Positions 1-7,653 of a stretch of 64,000 nt of DNA are shown piece after piece. The DNA comes from Clostridiales bacterium (lineage in GTDB: Bacteria; Bacillota; Clostridia; Saccharofermentanales; Saccharofermentanaceae), in contig JAFWPB010000016.1 of assembly GCA_017545245.1 (NCBI GenBank), positions 1 through 64,000 of the forward strand, in the 5' to 3' direction. The translations under genes were made by a program, and so were the position numbers. Every line of letters begins with the position of its first letter. Position 1 is the stretch's first letter. The notes under the pieces are model-generated. The model ran no database searches. It saw only the letters and a program-made list of their open reading frames with translations, and was not told where the DNA came from.

Positions 1-266
1 AACGGAATTGAGCCGATCACCAAAATATAAGTAGCCTGAATTAGATCAGGTAGAGGCATCAGGCTAGTGCCATTAAAGTGCTGGTATGGTATTCTTTTAT
101 CAGCGGTTTATAAATCTCAACTACAGAGTTGAAAATAGCCACTATATCCATGTATCAGACGATACGGGGCAAGTATATGTTGCATCCGAGAATAAATCAC
201 GCCTCCAACTAATAGTTTCATTTCCCGGGTCCATTAAAACAGCTGGATACTCAGCAATCATCTATG
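1..266. other. Left-edge stretch without a convincing gene
   Basis: These 266 bases lie beyond the stop of the first minus-strand gene. All six frames are broken by stops or give short peptides that I do not recognise. The stretch looks more AT-rich than the neighbouring genes. I see no hairpin followed by a T run. It may hold the 3' part of a gene or a decayed sequence continuing beyond the window. Confidence 0.5.
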
Positions 267-2528
267 TTAGATGTCATTTAAAGAGAGCCACTCCGCGATA
301 TCTTCATCAAGCGCGGAGCCGCCGGAGTAATGTACGGAGAGTCCTTCTCCCATATCCGCATCCGGCGCGAGTTTGGCGATCGCCGTCAGACTCTGTCCGA
401 ATCTTCCGCCGCCATGAGAGCAGAACGGGATGATCCTTTTTCCGGAGAAATCATATTCTTCAAGGAAGGATGCGATCGGCATAGGTATGGATGCCCACCA
501 GTTCGGGTATCCCAGAAGGATCGTGTCGTACTCATCCATATTCTCCACATGACTGGTAAGCTTCGGTCTTGCCTGCTTATGCTGATCTTCCTGCGCCTCC
601 ATCAGGACCGTATTATAATCCGATGAATACGGATCTACGGGAGAAATCTCAAAGAGATCCGCACCGGTCTGCTTCTGTATCTCCTGTGCGATCCCCCTGG
701 TATTTCCACTCCAGGAGAAGTATGCGATCAGGACTTTCCCGCCTTTCTTCACTTCCGGTACGGACTCGATCGCTTGTACTGTTCCGCTTCTATCGTTCGC
801 AGCATTTCTTACAAAACGCACGCCAAGGTTAAAGCATGCCATATCCGCCTGTCCTGCCGCACGATATGCGCTTCTCATATTCTTCGCGAAGTCATTCCAT
901 CCGCCGCCACGGTACACATGTCTTGTCCCGCTTAAAGCTCCGGCCGGATTGGTCTTCGCATTCAGGTCATACTCAGCATAGTAATCCCAGCACCATTCAT
1001 TTACGTTTCCGTGGCAATCATATAAGCCCCATGCATTCGGTTCGAAACTTCCGACTTCGATGGTAGTCTGCCGGTATGTTCCCGGTCTTGCCTCTAAGAC
1101 GGAATCATCGAAATAATTCTCCTCGATCTCATACGGATAGTGACCATAGAAATTCGCTTCGGAAGCATCCAGTGATTTTTCCGTATTAAACGGGGTGGCT
1201 GTTCCTGCCCGGCAGGCATATTCCCACTCGGCTTCCGTCGGCAGGCGGTATCCGTTTGCCCCCTTATTCCAGGTCACTCCTTCGGAAGTCACTTCATAGG
1301 CAGGGGTGAGCCCTGCAGCTTTACTTTTCGCATTTGCAAAAGCAATCGCGTCCAGCCAGGTGATGTTTTCGACCGGGTGTTTTTCTCCCGGAAAAGCACT
1401 CGGATTTTTCCCCATCAGCTGTTCATATTCTTCCTGCGTTACTTCATACGCATCGATGTAAAAGGAGGACACCGTTACTTCGTGCTGTTTCTCATCTTCG
1501 ATACGCCAGTTTTCCGTGTCAGGGCTTCCCATAAGAAATGTTCCGCCACTGATGAGAAGATATCCGTCCGATACGGAAGCCGGATCCACTTGTGCCGCGG
1601 TGTCCGAAGGTTCTGTATTCTGAGACGTCTGACCTGCCGTGGCAGAAGTTCCGCTGGATGCCGGGGTTTCTTTTACTTCGTTTACTGCTGTATTTTCTGT
1701 TTTTTCGCTTACCTTGGAAGCTGTTACGGATCCATTGGAGGAACCCCAGTTTCCGCCGTCAAAGCCTGACTCTTCTTTTTCATGAAATGCCATGTGAAGT
1801 CCTCCTCCGATAATGATCGCCGCCATGATAAATACGACCGGCAAAAGCGGATTCTTCTTGTTTTCTTTCTTGCTCTGGAAGAGCTTACACAGGAGTGCCG
1901 CCTGCGCTCCGACAAATGCCCAGAACGACAGGATCAGGATGTTTTCCAGGAACACCATTGCCGCTGCTTTTTTATAATCCAAAAATGCGAACGGGGTCTT
2001 AAAGAACAGGTAATCCGGAATGTTGTTTTTCAGGAAGAAATAGAGACCTGTGCCGGCAACGATACACATCACCGAGGAAATGATGATCTTCCATTTGTCC
2101 GATAGTTTCAGCTTGGCTGTCATGACCGGGATATGAAGTCCGAGGTGAAGCCCCATCAGAAGAAATGCCCAGAATGACATGGACAGATGCATCCGTCTCG
2201 CGAAGGAAATCTTCGTCATTCCATAAAGGAACGGCACGGCGTGGCTGCTCATGGACATACCACAGAAGGCAGTCAACGCAAACACTACGATCAGAGACAC
2301 ATCGATCAGCAAGGTAAGTATACGGTATGCGTTATATTTCCCCATGAAAGAGGCTTTATACCATTTCCGGTTGAGGATCTGATGGACGATGACAAGAATC
2401 GTCATCCCGATGCCGATCCACTCGTGGTATTTCTCTCCCGTCACCTGATAGGCCATCAGGCAAAGCATGAGGACGGTCATACAAACATCCACCGTTCGTT
2501 TCACTATGGTGCTACTTTTTCCCTGCAT
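267..2528 (-). CDS. Membrane protein fusing a DUF4405-like domain, a SUMF1 (formylglycine-generating-enzyme-like) domain and a flavodoxin
   Basis: About 753 residues. The ATG at 2528 is chosen because GGAGGGCGG sits just upstream; a GTG five codons earlier overlaps that site. Residues ~10-250 hold six or seven membrane segments with several histidines (VHQILN, MHLSMSFW, GLHLGLH), as in DUF4405/cytochrome-b-like domains. Residues ~325-590 are a SUMF1 domain (GGTFLMGSP, YRLPTEAEWEYACRAG, GLYDCHGNVNEW, RGGGWND, GVRFVRN). Residues ~600-750 are a flavodoxin (VLIAYFSWSGNT for FMN phosphate, LLGYPNWWASIPMP). The SUMF1 part lacks the cysteine pair that true formylglycine-generating enzymes carry after RGGS, so sulfatase maturation is unlikely. 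The soluble domains probably face outward. Last gene of the TetR-led operon, 44 bases after the flavodoxin lipoprotein. A redox role is inference. Confidence 0.85.
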   Translation of the reverse strand: MQGKSSTIVKRTVDVCMTVLMLCLMAYQVTGEKYHEWIGIGMTILVIVHQILNRKWYKASFMGKYNAYRILTLLIDVSLIVVFALTAFCGMSMSSHAVPFLYGMTKISFARRMHLSMSFWAFLLMGLHLGLHIPVMTAKLKLSDKWKIIISSVMCIVAGTGLYFFLKNNIPDYLFFKTPFAFLDYKKAAAMVFLENILILSFWAFVGAQAALLCKLFQSKKENKKNPLLPVVFIMAAIIIGGGLHMAFHEKEESGFDGGNWGSSNGSVTASKVSEKTENTAVNEVKETPASSGTSATAGQTSQNTEPSDTAAQVDPASVSDGYLLISGGTFLMGSPDTENWRIEDEKQHEVTVSSFYIDAYEVTQEEYEQLMGKNPSAFPGEKHPVENITWLDAIAFANAKSKAAGLTPAYEVTSEGVTWNKGANGYRLPTEAEWEYACRAGTATPFNTEKSLDASEANFYGHYPYEIEENYFDDSVLEARPGTYRQTTIEVGSFEPNAWGLYDCHGNVNEWCWDYYAEYDLNAKTNPAGALSGTRHVYRGGGWNDFAKNMRSAYRAAGQADMACFNLGVRFVRNAANDRSGTVQAIESVPEVKKGGKVLIAYFSWSGNTRGIAQEIQKQTGADLFEISPVDPYSSDYNTVLMEAQEDQHKQARPKLTSHVENMDEYDTILLGYPNWWASIPMPIASFLEEYDFSGKRIIPFCSHGGGRFGQSLTAIAKLAPDADMGEGLSVHYSGGSALDEDIAEWLSLNDI

Positions 2529-2572
2529 GATTCCGCCCTCCACTTTAATTCATATTCTTTCCTAACGTTTTC

Positions 2573-3289
2573 TTAGTTCAGATCTTCGATCCAGGATCGG
2601 ATGGTATCTTCCGACGGACCTGCGCCGAAGCGCTTGCCTTCGAGCCAGGTTCCGCTTCCGGCACGTTCTTCCAGATTCTTTCCGCTTCTCCCCAAACCGC
2701 TGCTTGCAGATGTGCAGAACGGGATCATGGTGAGGCCGTCGAAGTTATAGCTCTCTACGAAAGTATCCAGGATACGGGGTTCCTCTCCCCACCAGATCGG
2801 ATAGCCGATATATACCTTCTTATATCCATCCAGAGATACCGCCGCACTACCGATGGCAGGTCTACTAGAGGAATCATTCTGCTCCTTGGTGCTGCGGCTG
2901 CCGGAATCGTTCCAGTCCAGATCCGCTTCTGAATACGGCTCTGCCGGAACGATCTCATACAGATCCGCATCCTCGATCTTCGCGATCTTTTCTGCCACAT
3001 CCTTCGTGGTTCCCGTTGCGGAGAAATACACGACGAGCACTTCTTTATGTGCCTGCGTACTCTCGGTGGTTTCAGATGTCGCAGCTTCCGTCGTTTCATC
3101 AGAGGAAGCATTCTCCGAGCCGGCGGCCTCCGTTTCCTGTTTCTCATCCGAAGCCGACGTCTCAGCTACTGTAGTGGTTTCTGCAGCTGTATTCTGGGAT
3201 GTCTCTTTTTCCGCGTCGTCTTTCTTCGCGCATGCTGCAAGGCCAAAAGCCAGAACTCCCGCAACCAGAATAGTCATTAATTTCTTCAT
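2573..3289 (-). CDS. Flavodoxin-domain lipoprotein
   Basis: About 238 residues. The start at 3289 follows GGAAGGAG and gives a classic lipoprotein signal: a short basic N-terminus, a hydrophobic run and the lipobox LAAC, with the cysteine as lipid anchor. Residues ~25-75 are a Ser/Thr/Glu-rich linker. The rest is a flavodoxin with VVYFSATGTT (FMN phosphate loop) and YIGYPIWWGEEPR. It starts one base beyond the stop of the aldo/keto reductase, so the two are co-transcribed. Together with the next gene, which also ends in a flavodoxin, it suggests an FMN-dependent electron-transfer step outside the membrane. The electron donor and acceptor are not visible. Confidence 0.88.
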   Translation of the reverse strand: MKKLMTILVAGVLAFGLAACAKKDDAEKETSQNTAAETTTVAETSASDEKQETEAAGSENASSDETTEAATSETTESTQAHKEVLVVYFSATGTTKDVAEKIAKIEDADLYEIVPAEPYSEADLDWNDSGSRSTKEQNDSSSRPAIGSAAVSLDGYKKVYIGYPIWWGEEPRILDTFVESYNFDGLTMIPFCTSASSGLGRSGKNLEERAGSGTWLEGKRFGAGPSEDTIRSWIEDLN

Positions 3290-3290
3290 A

Positions 3291-4346
3291 TCACTTCTCT
3301 CCTTCCACGATCTTCTGTTCACCTGTGGTCCACACATGTTTCTTTTCTGCATCCGTTCTCTTATTCTGAGCCATCACACCGGCCAGCGGATGCGGCACAT
3401 ACAGTTCTTCGAGATACTTTATCTCCTCATCTGAAAGCACAAGATCCACAGCTTTGGCTGCGCCTTCGATATGGTGAAGTTTGGTCGCTCCGACGACCAG
3501 CGCCGTAACTTTGGTCAGAAGCCATGCAAGAGATACTTCCGTCATCGTCACACCGTGCTTTTCGGCAAGTTCTGCCACACGTTCGATGATCACCGCATCC
3601 TGCTTTTCGGAAGCCGCATATTTAAACTTCGCGTAGGTGTCCTCCGTGGCACGTTTTGTATCTCCCTCACCGGGTTTTCTCGAGAGTCTTCCGCTGGCCA
3701 GAGCACTATAGGGTGTCAGGGCGATATTCTCTTCTTCACAGTACGGCACCATCTCACGTTCTTCCTCACGGAAAATCAGGTTGTAATGACCCTGAATGGA
3801 AACGAACTTAGAAAATCCCTCTTTCTCCGCGATCGCATTGGCTTTTGCGATCTGCCAGGCAAAGCAGTTGGAGATGCCGATATATCTGGCCTTGCCTGCC
3901 TTCACGATGCGGTTTAATCCGTCCATGATATCGTAGATATCCGTTTTCCAGTCCCACATGTGATAGATATAAAGATCCACATAATCCATCCCGAGATTAC
4001 TGAGACTTGTGTTGATCATGTTCTCGATATGCTGCTGGCCGGAGACCCCTTTCTCGATTTCTTCAGAAGTCCTCGGCAGGAATTTCGTGGCCACCACCAC
4101 ATCTTCCCTTCTTGCGAAGTCACGGAGCGCACGTCCCACAAACTGTTCACTAGTTCCGCTCTGATAGGCGATCGCCGTATCGTAGAAATTCACGCCGAGT
4201 TCAAGTCCTCTTTTAATGATCTCTCTGGAATGCTCTTCATCGATCGTCCAGCTGTGCTGTCCTTTGGCCGCATCGCCAAATCCCATGCAGCCCATGCAGA
4301 TACGGGATACGTTTAAGTCCGAATTACCTAGAAGTGTATATTTCAT
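3291..4346 (-). CDS. Aldo/keto reductase
   Basis: About 351 residues, usual for the NADPH-dependent aldo/keto reductase family, which reduces carbonyls to alcohols on a TIM barrel. Start at 4346 after AAGGAGG; the longer upstream reading has no ribosome site. Seen: GCMGFGD near the N-terminus, the catalytic NFYDTAIAY motif with Asp and Tyr, the conserved Lys of VVATKFLP, a YIYHMWDWKT segment in the catalytic His region, and C-terminal SLAWLLTK with VVGATKLHHIE for NADP binding. It lies 66 bases after the TetR gene and one base before the flavodoxin lipoprotein. It probably belongs to a regulated stress or detoxification operon; the substrate is unknown. Confidence 0.93.
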   Translation of the reverse strand: MKYTLLGNSDLNVSRICMGCMGFGDAAKGQHSWTIDEEHSREIIKRGLELGVNFYDTAIAYQSGTSEQFVGRALRDFARREDVVVATKFLPRTSEEIEKGVSGQQHIENMINTSLSNLGMDYVDLYIYHMWDWKTDIYDIMDGLNRIVKAGKARYIGISNCFAWQIAKANAIAEKEGFSKFVSIQGHYNLIFREEEREMVPYCEEENIALTPYSALASGRLSRKPGEGDTKRATEDTYAKFKYAASEKQDAVIIERVAELAEKHGVTMTEVSLAWLLTKVTALVVGATKLHHIEGAAKAVDLVLSDEEIKYLEELYVPHPLAGVMAQNKRTDAEKKHVWTTGEQKIVEGEK

Positions 4347-4412
4347 CGTCAAGTCCTCCTTACAGTGCTTTTCGCAAAGACAAATATGCAACAGTATTTT
4401 TCAAAGCCGGAT

Positions 4413-5030
4413 TTATAGAAGTTTCAACAGGCAGTTATTCGTGAGTTCAAAAACCGTCTGATACGTAAAGCCCACACCTGCCTGTTCCATGGCGTCTTTC
4501 TGCTTATCGGTCACGGACGTATAGGGATAGATCCCGAACATGAACGGGAAGAATACATACAGGATCGTCTGCACTTCCTGATCCGGCTTTTCCGGGCAGA
4601 ACTTCGAAATGATGTTGCCTACGATCCGCAAGGACTCGCCATACGCCACTTTGAAGGACGTCAGAAGTTCCGGCCGGCTGTTGGCTTCCATATCGTAATT
4701 ATTCATCGCCAGAAGCTTCAGTAGCTGCTCTCTGTTGGCGATCGAGGTCGCAAGCTTTTTCGCAAGCTGCTTTTTCGAAAGTGTCTTATTTTTCTCAAAG
4801 ATCGAGGTCAGTTCCTCGTTCCAGCGAACATATTCCCGCTCGTATAGCGCCAGGAAGATCTCTTCTTTCGTTTGGTAGTAGTTATAGATCGTCGGTCTGG
4901 AAAAAGATGTCTCATTTCCGATCTCTTTCAGCGTGATGTCCTTAAAACTCATGGTCTGATAGAGTTTCTCACACGCATTGATGATCTCTTCTTTTCTCGC
5001 TGCTGTTCTTTCCGGTGATCCCTTTGGCAT
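4413..5030 (-). CDS. TetR-family transcriptional regulator
   Basis: 205 residues, typical for TetR. The N-terminal helix-turn-helix domain is clear: AARKEEIINACEKLY, then FKDITLKEIGNETSFSRPTIYNYYQTKEEIF. The C-terminal part (residues ~80-205) is helical and would bind the ligand. The start at 5030 follows TTGGAGG. It is the first gene of a run with the aldo/keto reductase, the flavodoxin lipoprotein and the DUF4405-SUMF1-flavodoxin protein. The promoter upstream carries two CTGAC-N5-GTCA(G/A) palindromes, which fits autoregulation of the operon. The ligand is unknown. Confidence 0.93.
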   Translation of the reverse strand: MPKGSPERTAARKEEIINACEKLYQTMSFKDITLKEIGNETSFSRPTIYNYYQTKEEIFLALYEREYVRWNEELTSIFEKNKTLSKKQLAKKLATSIANREQLLKLLAMNNYDMEANSRPELLTSFKVAYGESLRIVGNIISKFCPEKPDQEVQTILYVFFPFMFGIYPYTSVTDKQKDAMEQAGVGFTYQTVFELTNNCLLKLL

Positions 5031-5066
5031 GGTACGCCTCCAATTAATCTATGCATAAATCCTATT

Positions 5067-5115
5067 CTGACTCCGTGTCAGTTTAAATTATAAACACATT
5101 CTGACACGATGTCAA
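5067..5115 (-). promoter_or_regulatory. Consensus promoter with two TetR-type operator palindromes
   Basis: On the minus strand a perfect -35 (TTGACA, 5115-5110) is followed after 17 bases by a perfect -10 (TATAAT, 5092-5087). Two similar palindromes flank it: CTGAC-N5-GTCAA at 5101-5115, over the -35, and CTGAC-N5-GTCAG at 5067-5081, just past the -10. A repressor bound to both would block initiation. The TetR gene begins 37 bases downstream, so it is the natural candidate to bind them. Confidence 0.8.
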
Positions 5116-5137
5116 GATAAAACAATACAAAAGAAAA

Positions 5138-5165
5138 ACCACCTGAAGAATGATACTCAGATGGT
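5138..5165 (-). terminator. Rho-independent terminator of the esterase gene
   Basis: Read on the minus strand, a 9-bp stem (ACCATCTGA with TCAGGTGGT, one G-U pair) and a 10-base loop are followed by TTTTTCTTTT. It lies 33 bases after the esterase stop and just before the TetR promoter, so it separates the two units. Confidence 0.75.
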
Positions 5166-5198
5166 CTCATATTATGGATAGAAAGCCGTTAATATTCC

Positions 5199-5972
5199 TT
5201 ACACACCAAAGCCCAACCACCTCAGGACATGCTGAATGTATTCATCCCAGAAGTCCCAGTCGTGGCAGCCTTCACCTTCTTCATAGGTGACATCCGCACC
5301 TGCCTCTTTCAGTGCTCGGGCAATAGAACGGTTTGCCTCCAGAAGCTCATCTTGAAGTCCGCATGCCACATAAAAAGAAGGGAAACTCTTAGCCGGATCG
5401 TTCTTGATCTGTTCCATCAGGAAGCGCGGATTTCTGTCTGAATTTCTGGTCTTTTTCAGATCCCCGAAGTTCTTCACCTCGCCAACGGTATTTCCCTTCG
5501 TATTCACCCACTCTTCCGGATATTCATAGAAATGCAGTGCGCCTGATAAAATGGCAGCTTTCCCGAAAGTCTCACTATACTTCAGTGCATTTCGGCACGT
5601 ACCGAAACCACCCATCGAGAGGCCGGCAAGGAAAGTATCTTCTCTCTTGGTGGAAAGAGGGAACATCTTCCGCGTCACTTCGATCAGTTCCCGTCCGATG
5701 TATTCGCCAAAATCACCCAGGCAGCCGTCTTTCACGAGGATATCCATGTAAAACGAGTTCTCTCCGGAAGGCATGACCACCGCAAGACCACTCTCTTCCG
5801 CCCATTTACGGATCCGTGTGTAGCTGAGCCAGCCGTTACAGTTATCCGTCAGGCCGTGTAGAAGGTACAACGTCGGATATGGACCATCACAGGCCTCTAT
5901 CGGCAGAATGACATTTGCCTGCACACTTCTCTTTAGAGTTACCGATCTGAAATCAATACTAATCAGTGCCAT
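5199..5972 (-). CDS. Esterase of the esterase-D / tributyrin esterase type (alpha/beta hydrolase)
   Basis: 257 residues, full length for this family of short-chain acyl esterases. The start follows AAGGAGG. Seen: PYPTLYLLHGLTDN (oxyanion-hole region), the nucleophile elbow GLSMGGFG with the catalytic Ser, and CHDWDFWDEYIQHVLRWL at the end carrying the catalytic His. No signal peptide, so cytoplasmic. Relatives cleave acetyl or feruloyl esters from hemicellulose-derived oligosaccharides or small acyl esters; the exact substrate cannot be told. It has its own terminator and is probably transcribed alone or with the small upstream genes. Confidence 0.92.
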   Translation of the reverse strand: MALISIDFRSVTLKRSVQANVILPIEACDGPYPTLYLLHGLTDNCNGWLSYTRIRKWAEESGLAVVMPSGENSFYMDILVKDGCLGDFGEYIGRELIEVTRKMFPLSTKREDTFLAGLSMGGFGTCRNALKYSETFGKAAILSGALHFYEYPEEWVNTKGNTVGEVKNFGDLKKTRNSDRNPRFLMEQIKNDPAKSFPSFYVACGLQDELLEANRSIARALKEAGADVTYEEGEGCHDWDFWDEYIQHVLRWLGFGV

Positions 5973-6059
5973 ATATAACCTCCTTGTTCCGTTGAGCTAT
6001 CGCTTTTTTTCGATGCACTGGCATCTTTCTCGTGAGATATTCCTGACTGAAGATCCCGG

Positions 6060-6233
6060 TCAGATCAGCTGCTGCTCGTTGATGATCAATTTGAACTGAA
6101 GTCCCAGCGTCTCCGCCACAAGCGTCACGTGCGCGAACCCGTGTTCCGTATATCCCAGCGCATCCAGCGACTCATTCGCCTGCTTGATATATGTTCTGAT
6201 CACTTCATTATTCTTAATCTCTTCGTAAGTCAT
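6060..6233 (-). pseudogene. Truncated N-terminal part of an HD-domain phosphohydrolase
   Basis: A 57-codon frame from ATG at 6233, preceded by AGGAGAG, to TGA at 6060-6062. It begins MTYEEIKNNEVIRTYI and continues ANESLDALGYTEHGFAHVTLVAETLG, which resembles the first ~45 residues of Clostridia HD-domain hydrolases, where the first metal-site His follows soon after. The frame then turns into an unrelated tail and ends, so the metal-binding HD motifs are missing. This looks like the remnant of a deletion. The family call is from memory of the N-terminal pattern; the short product may still be translated. Confidence 0.55.
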
Positions 6234-6242
6234 ACATCTCTC

Positions 6243-6890
6243 CTAAAAATTGTGCCAGTCTGAAAAACTCAGATCCTCACCATCTATTACCGCATAGGCA
6301 CCGCATAAGATGGCACAGTCAAAATCATCCGAGCACTGGAAGTTTATATTGCCATCGTCCAATCCGATAGTCTCCGGCCCGATATTTCCCAAGAAGCAAT
6401 CGAAGTTAAACATCGGAAAGAAAGATCGAAGTAAGCTCTCCAGATGCCACTTGGGAACGGTGCCGTCGTTAGGGGCTTCCAGGTAAGGCGAAAGACTATT
6501 CAAACCATCTCTTACCGGGTTATAGATCTCCGCGATATCCTCTTCATTGCCGTACCGAAGATTCTCTTCGATAAACAGATCATCGATTATCATAAAATTT
6601 GATTCGCAGCTGTCCATATCCGTAAAGATATGAAGAAGGAACGTCCCGTTAATGTTCTCGATATTCTTCGAGATCCTCTCCGCGAAATCATTGAAATACG
6701 TATTCAAGAACTCAATCATCTCATCGTCTGTACATTCCGGATCCAGATGTTTCTCCACAATTTCCCATTCCCTGATCTCTTCCAGAGAATCCAGGATCTC
6801 GATCTCCGAATCGTGAAAAACACCGATATATCCAAGATCGATGCTTCCCGATACCGTTAACTCGTCCTCTTCCATATAGATTTTGATCAT
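6243..6890 (-). CDS. Acidic protein of unknown function
   Basis: 215 residues, strongly acidic, rich in Asp/Glu, Asn, Ile and Phe. The start follows GAAAGGA. No signal peptide, membrane segment or catalytic motif that I recognise. The beginning (IYMEEDELTVSGSIDL) looks like a small beta domain and the middle is mixed helix/strand; the composition suits a cytosolic immunity-like or regulatory protein, but that is only a guess. It ends 9 bases before the truncated HD frame. Confidence 0.75.
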   Translation of the reverse strand: MIKIYMEEDELTVSGSIDLGYIGVFHDSEIEILDSLEEIREWEIVEKHLDPECTDDEMIEFLNTYFNDFAERISKNIENINGTFLLHIFTDMDSCESNFMIIDDLFIEENLRYGNEEDIAEIYNPVRDGLNSLSPYLEAPNDGTVPKWHLESLLRSFFPMFNFDCFLGNIGPETIGLDDGNINFQCSDDFDCAILCGAYAVIDGEDLSFSDWHNF

Positions 6891-6971
6891 AAAACAATCC
6901 TTTCCGACAATTCATCATCAACCTATACACTATAGTCTATCGTACCGCTTCAAAATCACCATCATCCCGGA

Positions 6972-7136
6972 CTAGTTCTTCTCCCGCTGCCGCATGAGAA
7001 AGCAGGCTTTCACCGCGTCTGCGAAGTCTTTCTCCGTGACGCCCAGTTCCCACATCTGCGGAAGTACCTGATCATTATAGACCGCAACCGCCTGCGCGCC
7101 TTTTCCGATCAGGATTTCTGTACCATCAAATTTCAT
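6972..7136 (-). CDS. 54-residue hypothetical protein, possible kinase-fold fragment
   Basis: ATG at 7136 with AAGGTG upstream, stop TAG at 6972-6974. It begins MKFDGTEILIGKGAQAVAVYNDQ, which resembles the glycine-rich loop at the start of aminoglycoside-phosphotransferase-like kinases (IGKGxxAxVY). It then continues LPQMWELGVTEKDFADAV and stops, far too short for a kinase. It is either a genuine small protein or a degraded APH-type gene. It lies 27 bases after the GNAT gene and could be its operon partner. Confidence 0.5.
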   Translation of the reverse strand: MKFDGTEILIGKGAQAVAVYNDQVLPQMWELGVTEKDFADAVKACFLMRQREKN

Positions 7137-7163
7137 TTTTCACCTTCTACCGTCTGAACATCC

Positions 7164-7637
7164 TCATCCGAAATTATACTGCATGAAATTCCCGTTATGC
7201 TTGAAGCCGTTCGCCTCGTATAGCTTCACGCCCGCATCCGATGCCGTGATATAGATCGTCCCGCATCCATAATCCTTGGCTTCCTTAATGACTCTTTTGA
7301 GAAGCTCGGAGGCAATGCCCATTCTTCTATAGTCCGGATCCGTGTACATACTCGACAGGATCCCCAGTCGTCCGGTCGGACAGGTAAAATAGGGTGGCTT
7401 CTCCGCGAAGGACATCCCGCTTGTCCCGACGATCTTATCGCCGTCGAAAGCAAGCCACGAGACATATGTGCCGGCCGCCAGGTTTCTCTTATAGAAATCC
7501 ATCAGGGATTCCTCCAGATCCACGCCCTCCGGCACGGTCCTGCCTACTTCAATATATTCCTCCGTCAGCTGGTCGATCCTCATTCTAATGATCTCATTCA
7601 GTTCATTCTTCGTGAGTTTTCTATACGTAATTTCCAT
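7164..7637 (-). CDS. GNAT-family N-acetyltransferase
   Basis: About 157 residues from the ATG at 7637, preceded by AGGGAG; a start at 7661, overlapping the previous stop by 8 bases, is also possible. GNAT fold: MEITYRKLTKNELNEIIRMR at the N-terminus, VGTSGMSFAEKPPY as the central strand, the acetyl-CoA loop motif SSMYTDPDYRRMGIASELLKRVIKEAKDYGCGTIYI, and a C-terminal LYEANGFKHNGNFMQY. Transfers an acetyl group from acetyl-CoA to an amine. Overlaps or abuts the AAC(3)-like gene, so the two acetyltransferases are co-expressed. The substrate is not identifiable. Confidence 0.92.
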   Translation of the reverse strand: MEITYRKLTKNELNEIIRMRIDQLTEEYIEVGRTVPEGVDLEESLMDFYKRNLAAGTYVSWLAFDGDKIVGTSGMSFAEKPPYFTCPTGRLGILSSMYTDPDYRRMGIASELLKRVIKEAKDYGCGTIYITASDAGVKLYEANGFKHNGNFMQYNFG

Positions 7638-7653
7638 AGTGAACTCCCTGTCA

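Noticed and set aside
86..433. Plus-strand frame of 115 codons at the left edge
   Set aside because: The second half lies on the flavodoxin end of the first minus-strand gene, and the first half has no recognisable motif or ribosome site.
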